Source of the DNA: an uncultured Lachnospiraceae bacterium
GTDB lineage: Bacteria; Bacillota; Clostridia; Lachnospirales; Lachnospiraceae
Direction: 5' to 3'
Assembly: GCA_945913255.1 (NCBI GenBank)
Contig: CAMEDC010000023.1
Location: 1 to 49,527, forward strand
DNA: 49,527 nucleotides
The translations under genes and the position numbers were made by a program. Within the stretch, counting starts at the first letter, position 1. The number at the start of each line of letters is the position of its first letter. Below the pieces are notes generated by a model, which saw nothing but the letters and a program-made list of their open reading frames with translations, was not told where the DNA came from and did no database searches. This document shows positions 25,149 through 32,897 of this stretch, in pieces.

Positions 25149-26507
25149 CTATCCGACCGTAATTTTTTCCTTTGGCAGCTTTGACACATTTCTTTCCTTA
25201 TCCGAAAAAGCGGCAAATATCAACGTAAGGCCTCCCACTCTTCCGAAGAACATCAGCAATATCAAAAGAATTCTTGATATCGTTCCAAGTCCGGGGGTAA
25301 TCCCCAGAGTTAAACCAACCGTACCAATCGCAGACGCCGTTTCAAACAGACAGGTCAGCACCGGTAGTCCCTCCATACAGCTCATCAGAATTCCTCCGGT
25401 CAAAAAAAGCGTCAGATACATCAGAAAAATGGTCGCCGCATTTTTTACGACTCTGTCCTCAATCCTTCTTCCAAAGCATTCTGTTTCTTCCTTTCTGCGA
25501 AACACGGCAAAGGCAGCCATAAAAAGAACCGCTACAGTGGTCGTTTTCATACCTCCTGCCGTGGATCCGGGCGAACCACCGGTCAGCATCAGAAAGATCA
25601 GCATCAACTGCCCCGTTTCACTGAAATTTGTCAAATCTACCGTATTGAAACCCGCCGTTCTCGGCGTAACCGCCTGAAACAGTGATGCCAACGCTTTCTC
25701 CTTCAACGACATATCATCCCACGCAGACCGACTGAATTCCCCCAGAAAAAGGAACAGGAACGGAGCTGCCATCAACAGTGCTGCCATCACCAGTATCACT
25801 TTGCTCTGCATCCGGTATTCCCGAATACGAACTCCCTTATGGCGCAAATCATCCCAGGTCAGGAACCCGATACCTCCCGTCACAATCAGCCCCACCACAA
25901 CGAGATTCAGCCACCCATTTTCCGCAAATTCGGTCAGGGAGGAAAACTGCCCGCAGCTTCCCATCAAGTCAAAACCCGCGTTGCAGAATGCCGATATGGA
26001 ATGGAACAAAGCATACCATGCTCCTTTCATGGCGCCAAACTTCTTTTGAAAAACAGGAAACAGCAGAACAGCGCCTGTCAGTTCTATCAGAATCGTCGCC
26101 CTTAAGATAAAGCTTGTCAGCCTCACAATACCGCCCACACTGGGCGCAGCAATTGCCTCCTGCATGGTACTTCTCTGCATTAAGCCTATCTTTCTACCGG
26201 AAATGACCGCGATGGAAACTGCAATGGTAACGACCCCCATCCCTCCGATTTGAATCATGAGCAAAATAACCGCCTGTCCAAATACCGACCAGTGAGTCGC
26301 CGTATCCTGTACCACAAGCCCCGTCACACAGGTAGCCGATGTGGCTGTAAACAACGCATCAAAAAAAGAAGTAGTCTCTCCATTCCTCGTGGAAATGGGA
26401 AGCATCAGAAGGATGCTTCCCGTCAAAATAACCATCAAAAAACCCACTATAATAATCTGAGAAGAGGTCAAATGTTTCTTAAACTGTTTCTGCTTATCCA
26501 TTTCCAC
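25149..26507 (-). CDS. ktrB: Potassium uptake membrane subunit KtrB/TrkH
   Basis: A 452-residue membrane protein with four repeats of the helix-pore-helix type. Filter-like segments are TSATCVTGL, SISAFCNAGFDL, TPRTAGFNTVD and the last repeat near ASAIGTVGLTLG, each with the conserved Gly. MFFGRVGGLTL is the C-terminal signature. It is the first gene of the operon ktrB-ktrA-small protein-kdpD-kdpE. The start may be GTG 26507 (GGAAGG seven bases upstream) or ATG 26501. Confidence 0.93.
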   Translation of the reverse strand: MEMDKQKQFKKHLTSSQIIIVGFLMVILTGSILLMLPISTRNGETTSFFDALFTATSATCVTGLVVQDTATHWSVFGQAVILLMIQIGGMGVVTIAVSIAVISGRKIGLMQRSTMQEAIAAPSVGGIVRLTSFILRATILIELTGAVLLFPVFQKKFGAMKGAWYALFHSISAFCNAGFDLMGSCGQFSSLTEFAENGWLNLVVVGLIVTGGIGFLTWDDLRHKGVRIREYRMQSKVILVMAALLMAAPFLFLFLGEFSRSAWDDMSLKEKALASLFQAVTPRTAGFNTVDLTNFSETGQLMLIFLMLTGGSPGSTAGGMKTTTVAVLFMAAFAVFRRKEETECFGRRIEDRVVKNAATIFLMYLTLFLTGGILMSCMEGLPVLTCLFETASAIGTVGLTLGITPGLGTISRILLILLMFFGRVGGLTLIFAAFSDKERNVSKLPKEKITVG

Positions 26508-26528
26508 ACCCGGCAGCCTTCCAATACA

Positions 26529-26612
26529 ATCTTTATACTGTCTTAATTATCCTTTCTTCTGCTTAAAGTTTGTATAAGGATATCCTTCACAGTATTAAGA
26601 AAGTATAAAGAT
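26529..26612 (-). promoter_or_regulatory. KdpE-like operator repeats upstream of ktrB
   Basis: A 19-base inverted repeat, 18/19 matched, has arms at 26529-26547 (ATCTTTATACTGTCTTAAT) and 26594-26612. Each arm contains a TTTATAC-N4-TTAAT direct-repeat-like unit. A further related copy (CTTATACAAACTTTAA) lies between the arms on the minus strand. From memory, the E. coli KdpE site also contains TTTATAC followed by a T-rich half-site. The position just before the potassium operon suggests autoregulation. Confidence 0.55.
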
Positions 26613-26619
26613 GAGTGCA

Positions 26620-26648
26620 TAAGAAAAGCCGGGAGAATTGCTCCCGGC
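26620..26648 (-). terminator. Terminator after the second sensor kinase gene
   Basis: The stem GCCGGGAG / CTCCCGGC has a five-base loop and is followed on the minus strand by TTTTCTT. It lies about 60 bases after the stop of the kinase gene at 26706 and separates that operon from the potassium operon. Confidence 0.8.
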
Positions 26649-26705
26649 AAAACAACCATATTCCCTTGTAAATATTCGTATTTCCTTATAAATATCCGTA
26701 TTCTC

Positions 26706-28766
26706 TTATAACACTTCAAACTCCAATATCACCTTAAACAAATCGCCATCCACCACAATGTGCATTTGTCCGTTTTGCAGTTCCGTCAGGCTCTTGGCAA
26801 TGGAAAGTCCAAGTCCGTTCCCTTCCATGTGGCGTGAGCGGTCGCCCCGGACAAACCGTTCCTCCAGTTCCTCTGCCGAAAGATTCAGCGCGTACTTCGA
26901 CATGTTGCGGAAGATAATCCGGACATTTTTTTCCTGCTGTTCCACGCTTAGATACACTCTGGAATGTTCCTGAGCATATTTGCAAATATTATTCAGCAGA
27001 TTGTCAAAGACACGCCATAAGTGCCTGCCGTCTGCCATAATCTGAATCGGATATTCCGGTTGGTTGATGATGAGCTCCAGCCCTTTCTCCTCCATCCGCT
27101 GCTGATACTCTCCCACCGCCTGGGAAAGCAGAACTCCCACCTCGCACTCCTCCAGTTTCACTTCCAGGTTACCCGTGGTTGCCTTGGAAGCCTCCAGCAA
27201 ATCCTCCAGCAGCTTCTTCAGTCGTTTGGACTGGCGCAACAGGACTTCGGAATACTCCGCAATCCGCGGATTCTCCGATTTTTCTTCACAGATTAAATCC
27301 GCATAATTGATAATGGAAGTCAACGGTGTTTTCAAATCATGGGATACATTGGTAATCAGTTCCGTCTTCAGATGTTCACTTTTCATTCGCTCTGCAACCG
27401 CCTTGGCAATTCCCTGGCTCAGTCTGTTCAGGTTTTCTCCATGTTCCTTCATTGCCCCAAACATATGGGATGTATCCACCACATAATTTTCTCCCTCTGC
27501 CATAGCTTCACTGGCAGTCAGAAGTTTTCTGCAGGTCAGGGCAATATATAAAACTACCGGAAGAAGCACTGCCTTTTCCATCATCCACAATACGGCAACC
27601 TCTGCCTCTGCAAAAAGCAGTATGCCGATAAATTCCAAGATACAGATACCCAAAAATGCAATCAGAGTTGTCAGTACCAGCGGTGCACCACAGAATAGCT
27701 TCCACAGCCCTTTGCAGAGGAATTTCAGTCCTCTCCAAAGCCCTCTGATTACCACATAGATCATGGTATTCTGCCACCATTTTCCCAATTTCAGACGAAC
27801 GGAAAACTCCATCAAATACAAAACCGCCAACGTTCCCACAATTACGAAGCAGACTGCAAAGCCGGCCAGCTCCAGTAATGCCCTTCCCGAATAGGAAACC
27901 TCAATGATAATTCTCGCCAGAACCCACATAACAGAGAGAAACAGAAAAGTGAACACATCAAAATGCATATTGGTGAACACGCTCGGCACAATTCCCTCTT
28001 TGCCATTTTTATGCCCTGCGCTGCACATCAGAAAGGCAAAGCAGATTACGCAGAGTAAGGCAGCTCCGGCGCAGATTCCGATAGCAGCAAATCGGAATTC
28101 ATACAGCTTTGTAAGTAAAAGGTAGTTCTGGCTCACACCATCCTTTACGGGAAATTCCGGATTGTAACTGACACGGAAAATGTAATCCTCCTGATTCCGT
28201 ATAGGTGATCCGTTCAGGAATATCAATTTTGTAAACTGAAGATAAACATCTTCAGATATCCAGTTCTTTCCCACCTCGCCGCTCTGCCAGATTATGTCAC
28301 TTTCTTTTGTGGAATACTGATTTTTTGCAAGCAATAACTGTACCTGTGCGTTGGTACTCTCCAGATATGCCATTGCAATCTCCGGATGCCCCTGCTCCAG
28401 ATATTCCCGTACGTTTTCTGCGTACATTTGGGAATAGCCTTCAACGGCTTCCCGCATCGCTGCTTCTTTGCTGCCGTCACTGTAAAATCCCAGGTCAATA
28501 TCGATATAGCAGACAAGCGCACTCACCAACATTGTCACTGCACTGATTACCATCAGGAAAAACATCAGAATTTTAAAAACTGTAGAGCCGAGCAGACTGC
28601 GCTGTGCACCAACCTCTTTTTCTCGTCTATTTTGGTCTTTTCTGCTTTTCCCGCTTGCCTTTTCTCGTCTTTTTCTGCTTTTCCAGCTTTCCTTTTCTTT
28701 GCTTCCCTCTTCTCCGATTTCTTCCCTGTTTTCATCGAAGCACTGCTCATTCACCTTCTCTTCCAT
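26706..28766 (-). CDS. Multi-pass sensor histidine kinase
   Basis: About 686 residues. The first 50 residues are a strongly charged Lys/Arg/Glu cytoplasmic stretch. They are followed by a transmembrane helix, a 110-residue outside segment, about five more helices, and then a HisKA domain with the phospho-acceptor His in NVSHDLKTPLTSIINY. The ATPase domain has FDNLLNNICKYA and GLGLSIAKSL; the N box is degenerate. ATG 28766 has AAGGAGG at about 10 bases. It is cotranscribed with the regulator gene upstream. The stimulus is unknown; cell-envelope stress is a reasonable guess from architecture. Confidence 0.9.
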   Translation of the reverse strand: MEEKVNEQCFDENREEIGEEGSKEKESWKSRKRREKASGKSRKDQNRREKEVGAQRSLLGSTVFKILMFFLMVISAVTMLVSALVCYIDIDLGFYSDGSKEAAMREAVEGYSQMYAENVREYLEQGHPEIAMAYLESTNAQVQLLLAKNQYSTKESDIIWQSGEVGKNWISEDVYLQFTKLIFLNGSPIRNQEDYIFRVSYNPEFPVKDGVSQNYLLLTKLYEFRFAAIGICAGAALLCVICFAFLMCSAGHKNGKEGIVPSVFTNMHFDVFTFLFLSVMWVLARIIIEVSYSGRALLELAGFAVCFVIVGTLAVLYLMEFSVRLKLGKWWQNTMIYVVIRGLWRGLKFLCKGLWKLFCGAPLVLTTLIAFLGICILEFIGILLFAEAEVAVLWMMEKAVLLPVVLYIALTCRKLLTASEAMAEGENYVVDTSHMFGAMKEHGENLNRLSQGIAKAVAERMKSEHLKTELITNVSHDLKTPLTSIINYADLICEEKSENPRIAEYSEVLLRQSKRLKKLLEDLLEASKATTGNLEVKLEECEVGVLLSQAVGEYQQRMEEKGLELIINQPEYPIQIMADGRHLWRVFDNLLNNICKYAQEHSRVYLSVEQQEKNVRIIFRNMSKYALNLSAEELEERFVRGDRSRHMEGNGLGLSIAKSLTELQNGQMHIVVDGDLFKVILEFEVL

Positions 28767-28814
28767 CTTCCCACGCCTCCTTCTATCCAATCTGCTTACT
28801 TTCCCCTCACGCTT

Positions 28815-29510
28815 CTACTCTTTCCGCTTCTCACACTTATACCCCTGCCCCCAGACCACCTTCAGATATCGTGGTTCCGCAGGATTGATCTCCAGCTTCT
28901 CCCGAAGATGCCTGATATGTACCGCCACTGTATTCTCGCTTCCGTAAGGCAAATCATTCCAGATTTTCTGATAAATCTTCCGTGGTGAAAACACCTCCCC
29001 GGGATGCTGCATCAAAAGCTTCAGGATTTCATACTCTGTCGGGGTCAGAGAAACCTCTTCCCCATCCAGCGTCACTCTCTTCTGCGTATCATTCAGTTCA
29101 ATGCCGCCGCACTTTAAGACATCCGGCTGAATGTTTCCTGCCCCCAGCTGCATGTACCTGCGCAGCTGTGACTTCACTCTGGCAGATACCTCCACCGGAT
29201 GAAAGGGTTTCGTAATGTAGTCATCCGCTCCCACCGTCAACCCCAGGATTTTATCCGAATCCTCGGATTTCGCCGTCAGCAGAATCACAGGTACATTACT
29301 CCTCTCCCGGATTTTAATCATGGCCTCCATGCCGTCCATTTCCGGCATCATAATGTCCATCAGCACAAGGTGAATCTCCTCCCGCTCAATCACCTCCAGT
29401 GCCTCTTTTCCGGTAAAGGCCTCATATAACGTATAGTTCGCATCATTCAAATAGATTTTCAGGGCATTTACAATGTCCCTTTCATCATCACAGATTAAAA
29501 TATTGTACAT
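28815..29510 (-). CDS. OmpR-family response regulator
   Basis: About 231 residues. The receiver domain has CDDE near the N-terminus, the phosphorylated Asp in LVLMDIMMPEMDG and Lys in YITKPFH. The DNA-binding winged helix (LTPTEYEILKLLMQHPGEVFSPRKIY through KVVWGQGYKC) is typical of VanR/OmpR-like regulators. I use ATG 29510 (MYNILICDDE), with GGGAGAG upstream. It pairs with the kinase gene 48 bp downstream. A TTTAAG direct repeat at 29576-29592 upstream may be its own binding site. Confidence 0.9.
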   Translation of the reverse strand: MYNILICDDERDIVNALKIYLNDANYTLYEAFTGKEALEVIEREEIHLVLMDIMMPEMDGMEAMIKIRERSNVPVILLTAKSEDSDKILGLTVGADDYITKPFHPVEVSARVKSQLRRYMQLGAGNIQPDVLKCGGIELNDTQKRVTLDGEEVSLTPTEYEILKLLMQHPGEVFSPRKIYQKIWNDLPYGSENTVAVHIRHLREKLEINPAEPRYLKVVWGQGYKCEKRKE

Positions 29511-29535
29511 GTCACTATCTCTCCCTTGCACAATC

Positions 29536-29592
29536 ATTCTATCAGAACATCTTTTAACAATAAACGGGGGAATTGTTTAAGATTTCTTTAAG
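29536..29592 (-). promoter_or_regulatory. Putative autoregulated promoter of the response regulator gene
   Basis: On the minus strand a TAGAAT -10 box (29541-29536) has only a poor -35 (TTTATT) at 17 bases. About 11 bases further upstream are two direct repeats CTTAAA with an 11-base period (plus-strand TTTAAG at 29576 and 29587). That spacing is usual for tandem OmpR-family dimers, so an activator-dependent promoter is likely. The rest of 29593-29748 is AT-rich with no gene. Confidence 0.45.
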
Positions 29593-29748
29593 TTTTTCGT
29601 TGCGTAGTATATTGATTTCACGCTATTTATGGCATTTTTCGTGTTACTATTTGTTGCTAATTGCACATTACTTTTTATCGCTTTATGTGCTATATCGTGT
29701 TTTTATCTATAATTAAGCGCAACAAGTTTCTATATATTCTTCATCTTA

Positions 29749-29760
29749 AAATAGCAATTT
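29749..29760 (+). repeat. Crossover site A (AAATAGCAATTT)
   Basis: One of four identical 12-base sites, here on the plus strand. It is the first coding sequence of silent cassette A: an in-frame TAA lies directly before the site and an open frame directly after it. It forms an inverted pair with site B. The core is palindromic except for one base pair, so it has a direction. Confidence 0.8.
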
Positions 29761-30040
29761 ATCCGCAAGAAAAGTACAATCCACTGGTGGATATGCAAGC
29801 AAGCATTTAAACCTTGTAGTTTTGTCATTTAATAGTTGTACATCTGTTCCTACATTAGATTTAGAATACAGACCTACTTTAAGTCCATATACACAGCCAG
29901 TATGGGATGTACAATTCAATAGACAGCTGATGTTATATATTTCTTATAGTGATGGCAAAATCACTTTACAAGATGTTAGTAATAACAATGTAGTAACAAG
30001 TGATTATAACTTGTGGGGAAATATTGTTTATTGGGCTTAA
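29750..30040 (+). other. Silent fibre cassette A (alternative C-terminus)
   Basis: The open frame begins exactly in site A as NSNLSARKVQSTGGYASKHL and continues for about 96 residues to TAA at 30038, ending NLWGNIVYWA. There is no ribosome site or start codon at the head, and a stop codon precedes the site in frame. This is expected of a cassette that is only expressed when joined by inversion to the constant part of the fibre gene. The sequence is rich in polar and aromatic residues and probably a beta-structured receptor-binding tip. It is on the strand opposite to the fibre gene. Confidence 0.75.
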
Positions 30041-30057
30041 TTGTAAAATGCCTAATT

Positions 30058-30532
30058 TTAAGCAGTGGCATAAATGTTAATTGACCATTGCCCAAGTGTA
30101 GTTATATCCCCACCTGCTGTTGACATAGTAAGTCTCTGTCCAGACTTTATCGGGATGAAGATAGGTAATGTAATTACGCTGTCAGCATTTGCATCATTCG
30201 ATAGATACTGTATTTGCACATTATTTATCTTTATATTTATGTTAATACCTTGCGGTATTTTTACAAATCCAGATGCTATGCAGTTTTGAGTGGCAGTGTA
30301 AGTCGTATCTTTTTCATAAGTATGTAAGATATTGCTTGGATTGATAAATGGTAAATCAATAGAAAATGCAAGTTCTTCATAAGTCCCATCGCTTTTGGAA
30401 AAGTAAGGTCTATCACCATTAGTCGCTATTTGTAACCTGGAATATTTATCCCCATTTTTAGCATTTAGTGCTGTGGTCTGATTTCCGCTATCATCCACCC
30501 AACTAATAAATTTATCTTTCAAATTGCTATTT
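30058..30532 (-). other. Silent fibre cassette B (alternative C-terminus)
   Basis: Read on the minus strand from site B, the frame is NSNLKDKFISWVDDSGNQTT and runs about 158 residues to TAA at 30058, ending WSINIYATA. An in-frame ATG is absent near the head and no ribosome site is visible; the frame entry is the crossover site itself. The body has a collar-like opening (AKNGDKYSRLQIATNGDRP) and a beta-rich end. It is convergent with cassette A, with only 17 bases between the two stop codons. Confidence 0.75.
30521..30532 (-). repeat. Crossover site B (AAATAGCAATTT on the minus strand)
   Basis: An identical 12-base site in inverted orientation to sites A and C. On the minus strand it is the first codons of cassette B. 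To its right (30533-30588) is AT-rich non-coding DNA leading to a small plus-strand gene. Confidence 0.8.
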
Positions 30533-30588
30533 TATACAATAATATGGTATTATATTTATGTATTGATTAAATTTACAGAAGGAACGCT

Positions 30589-30825
30589 ATGAAGAAATAT
30601 CTATCAGAATACTTTGAGATAATATCAGAAAAGCCTGATTCAGTGGAAATAAAGTCAGTATATCACTACTGGCGCATAATCGAAAAAGATGGTCTATACT
30701 TTTTGCATCATAAGCATAATGAGGATGAGCCATATCATGTTCAATCACATATGCCTTTCGCATCCCTGTCCTCAATCAGGAAATACATTGCAAGACATGA
30801 TAATTATATAGCATCTACAAAATAA
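30589..30825 (+). CDS. Small plus-strand prophage cargo protein
   Basis: A 78-residue protein of unknown family, rich in His, Tyr and charged residues, beginning MKKYLSEYFEIISEKPD. It has a good ribosome site (AGAAGGA) and runs against the late genes, just beyond the lysis cassette. That is where phages often carry independently transcribed cargo genes (morons). A possible promoter is TTGCTA / TATTAT with 18 bases between, whose -35 lies in crossover site B. There is no membrane segment or known motif. Lysogenic expression is inferred from position only. Confidence 0.6.
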   Translation: MKKYLSEYFEIISEKPDSVEIKSVYHYWRIIEKDGLYFLHHKHNEDEPYHVQSHMPFASLSSIRKYIARHDNYIASTK

Positions 30826-30853
30826 CGAAAAGCCCCGGCTCATCACCGGGGCT
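30824..30853 (-). terminator. Terminator of the prophage late operon
   Basis: The stem AGCCCCGG / CCGGGGCT has a seven-base loop and is followed on the minus strand by TTTTCGTT. It lies 17 bases after the endolysin stop and abuts the end of the plus-strand cargo gene. Confidence 0.85.
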
Positions 30854-30869
30854 GTCATCATCTGTCAAT

Positions 30870-31706
30870 CTACTTAATAAGTTTCCCAGCATTAAGCAGA
30901 TCAAGCATCTTCAGGTTCTGTTCTGCAGTTCCTTTGTACTGGTTGATACCATTCTTTGCCGCAATGCATGCACGTGACTTAAAGGAAGAATCCGCACCTA
31001 CCTTATTAAGACTATCAATCAAGGTAAACTCCGGTGTCTGGTAATACTCCGGCTGCACTTCCGTTTCTTTAATATTGTAGTATGCTTCATTCAAATCAAC
31101 ATTGCCGGAGATTCCATCAACACGACCGGAGGATGTATACTGCCATCCCCAAAGCGTACCTGATTTGACAGTCGGTATGTACTTCTCATTTGGCTTGTCC
31201 CCAAACAGCATCACATTATAACCGTTGTAATAACGGGCAATCCAAGTGTGGTCGTCAAACAAATCAAGGTTAATCTCGCCCTTTTCATAACGGTACTTTC
31301 CCATGTACAGTCCAAACTCAAATCCGGATTCCAAAACTTCCTCCTTGAAAGCCTGTACAACTTTTGTCAATGCCGCTGTGCTGAGTGCCATCTGGGTAGC
31401 ATCCTCGATATCTGCCCAGATTACCGTGTCTTTGCTTGGTACAACTCCGTACATCTTAAGGACTTCCACAACACGCTTGACCTCTGCTCTTGCTTCTGCA
31501 GGCGTCAGCGCATAGCTGTATTTATAAAAATCAAAAGGAATTCCGCACTCAATGCATCCTTTAATATTGGATGCGAGCTGCTTGTCCGGGTTCCCGGAAT
31601 GACGGACCGAACGCAAAATTGCGAACTGCACACCTGCCGCTTTTACCTTTGGCCAGTTAATATAGCCCTGGTTGTCTGATACATCGATTCCATACATCTT
31701 ACTCAT
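30870..31706 (-). CDS. Phage endolysin, GH25 muramidase
   Basis: About 278 residues. The catalytic domain of glycoside hydrolase family 25 covers residues 1-200: YGIDVSDNQGYINWPKVK, then FYKYSYA, then the acidic pair in VIWADIED, and WGWQYTSSGRVDGI near its end. It cleaves the N-acetylmuramic acid to N-acetylglucosamine bond. The last 50 residues (SLNKVGADSSFKSRACIAAK, then GTAEQNLKMLDLLNAGKLIK) form a small helical module common at the end of clostridial phage lysins, probably for wall binding. The start (ATG 31706 or 31712) overlaps the holin gene end. Confidence 0.9.
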   Translation of the reverse strand: MSKMYGIDVSDNQGYINWPKVKAAGVQFAILRSVRHSGNPDKQLASNIKGCIECGIPFDFYKYSYALTPAEARAEVKRVVEVLKMYGVVPSKDTVIWADIEDATQMALSTAALTKVVQAFKEEVLESGFEFGLYMGKYRYEKGEINLDLFDDHTWIARYYNGYNVMLFGDKPNEKYIPTVKSGTLWGWQYTSSGRVDGISGNVDLNEAYYNIKETEVQPEYYQTPEFTLIDSLNKVGADSSFKSRACIAAKNGINQYKGTAEQNLKMLDLLNAGKLIK

Positions 31707-32043
31707 GCGCATTTTCCTTTCCTGTTCCATTAATTTTTCCATCATCCAGCAAATCTTTTACAGCCCGGAACCATCCCTCTACCACTTTTTCAAGCACTTC
31801 TTCAGTAATAAACAGCTGTGCACCTTTAGGCAATAATCCCCTAGCCTGCTTGATAACATATTTCATTTTCTGTTTCCCGGAACCCGTCTCCAGATATGTA
31901 TGCTCAGCCTTCAGGAACAGCTGATACACATCAGCCCTGATATCTTCCAGTGTTTTATCCCTGATGTAAATGTACGTGCATACTGCAAGTGCAGCCACTG
32001 CAAAAACGAGAAGTATAATAGTTACGATTGTGTTGATTGTCAT
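31699..32043 (-). CDS. Phage holin, LLH family
   Basis: A 114-residue protein with one N-terminal transmembrane helix (INTIVTIILLVFAVAALAVC) followed by a charged alpha-helical domain (TLEDIRADVYQLFLKAEHTY through QARGLLPKGAQLFITEEVLE), as in the LLH holin family. ATG 32043 is preceded by AAGGAGG; the longer upstream frame has no support. It is expected to form the membrane lesion that releases the endolysin encoded immediately downstream. Confidence 0.85.
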   Translation of the reverse strand: MTINTIVTIILLVFAVAALAVCTYIYIRDKTLEDIRADVYQLFLKAEHTYLETGSGKQKMKYVIKQARGLLPKGAQLFITEEVLEKVVEGWFRAVKDLLDDGKINGTGKENAHE

Positions 32044-32057
32044 AGTGTTAATCCTCC

Positions 32058-32582
32058 TTATTCTACAATTGTCCAGTCTTCTGAAAGCATGTCTGTCTGG
32101 GATGCAAGCCAACCGACACATACATCACCATTCGCTGTACGCATATCAATGTGCGATAGAAATGTGGCAACTCCTGTACCATGCATTGCAACCTCATCGT
32201 GTGGCAAAATCTGGGATGCCTCATTCCTGAGATTCTCTTTGTCGCAATCAAATCCGTGCACCAAATAGATGTACATTCCCTTGCCGTTCCATCCTGCTCG
32301 TGCAACCTTCTTTCCGGACCGCAGATTTCTTAATGCTTCACCAAATCCGAAAGTATGTACATTGAGGTTAATATCGCACTCTTCAGCAAGCTCCCAATCC
32401 GCAGATGCAATATTTCCTAATGTGTAAAAAACATCTTCCGTTTCTCTGATGTCTAAAACCTTACCATCTTTACAGTGCATTTTCACGGTATCATTCTCTC
32501 TTACCCAGTATCCGTTCCAATGCGGCAATTTGACTTTCTTTCCTGCCTTTAATGCTTCCAGTGCTTCTCCAAAATTCATCAT
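32058..32582 (-). CDS. Tandem DUF2829 (Tad2-like) protein
   Basis: A 174-residue protein that looks like two copies of the same domain. Residues 1-68 begin NFGEALEALKAGKKVKLPHW and end SADWELAEE. Residues 78-174 begin FGFGEALRNLRSGKKVARAG, contain HIDMRTANGDVCVGWLASQT and end SEDWTIVE. The second copy is a complete DUF2829, the domain of Tad2, a phage protein that binds Thoeris immune signal molecules. It lies in the lysis region, where accessory genes are common. An anti-defence role is inferred from the family only; the first copy is degenerate. Confidence 0.75.
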   Translation of the reverse strand: MMNFGEALEALKAGKKVKLPHWNGYWVRENDTVKMHCKDGKVLDIRETEDVFYTLGNIASADWELAEECDINLNVHTFGFGEALRNLRSGKKVARAGWNGKGMYIYLVHGFDCDKENLRNEASQILPHDEVAMHGTGVATFLSHIDMRTANGDVCVGWLASQTDMLSEDWTIVE

Positions 32583-32584
32583 TT

Positions 32585-32824
32585 CTAATCCTCTCTTTCC
32601 AAGTCCTCAATCCTATGATTGGCTACTTTGATTTGCTCCTGCAATACTGCCTGAGCTTCCTCCAGTTTAAAAGTTCTCTCGATTACCGTGTTGTGCTTGT
32701 CCACTTTCTTCTCCAATTGCTCAATCCGGTAATTTGTCAGCTTATTCGCTGCCATAACTCCTGTAATGCTCCCTATGGCTGTTCCTGCCATTGAAAGAAT
32801 CGCAACAATAACTTCTGACGGCAT
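32585..32824 (-). CDS. XhlA-like membrane/coiled-coil lysis accessory protein
   Basis: A 79-residue protein from ATG 32824 (GGGAGG upstream). The N-terminus has a hydrophobic segment (EVIVAILSMAGTAIGSITGV). The rest is a heptad-patterned coiled coil (YRIEQLEKKVDKHNTVIERT). This layout is like haemolysin XhlA-type proteins, which act with holins. The assignment rests on size, topology and position next to the holin. Confidence 0.6.
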   Translation of the reverse strand: MPSEVIVAILSMAGTAIGSITGVMAANKLTNYRIEQLEKKVDKHNTVIERTFKLEEAQAVLQEQIKVANHRIEDLERED

Positions 32825-32857
32825 AAGCGGCCTCCCTTCTTTTTTTTGTATAGCAAA

Positions 32858-32883
32858 AGCCGGGCGTATTTCGGCATCCGGCT
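32858..32883 (-). terminator. Weak hairpin after the tail accessory gene
   Basis: The stem AGCCGG / CCGGCT has a 14-base loop and is followed on the minus strand by TTTTGCTAT. It lies between the 32898 gene and the XhlA-like gene and may partly separate lysis from tail expression. Confidence 0.4.
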
Positions 32884-32897
32884 CTGTGGCTCTGTGA

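Noticed and set aside
26508..26620. c-di-AMP (ydaO) riboswitch before ktrB
   Set aside because: The space is only about 110 bases and is filled by the AT-rich inverted repeat; the element is longer and GC-richer.
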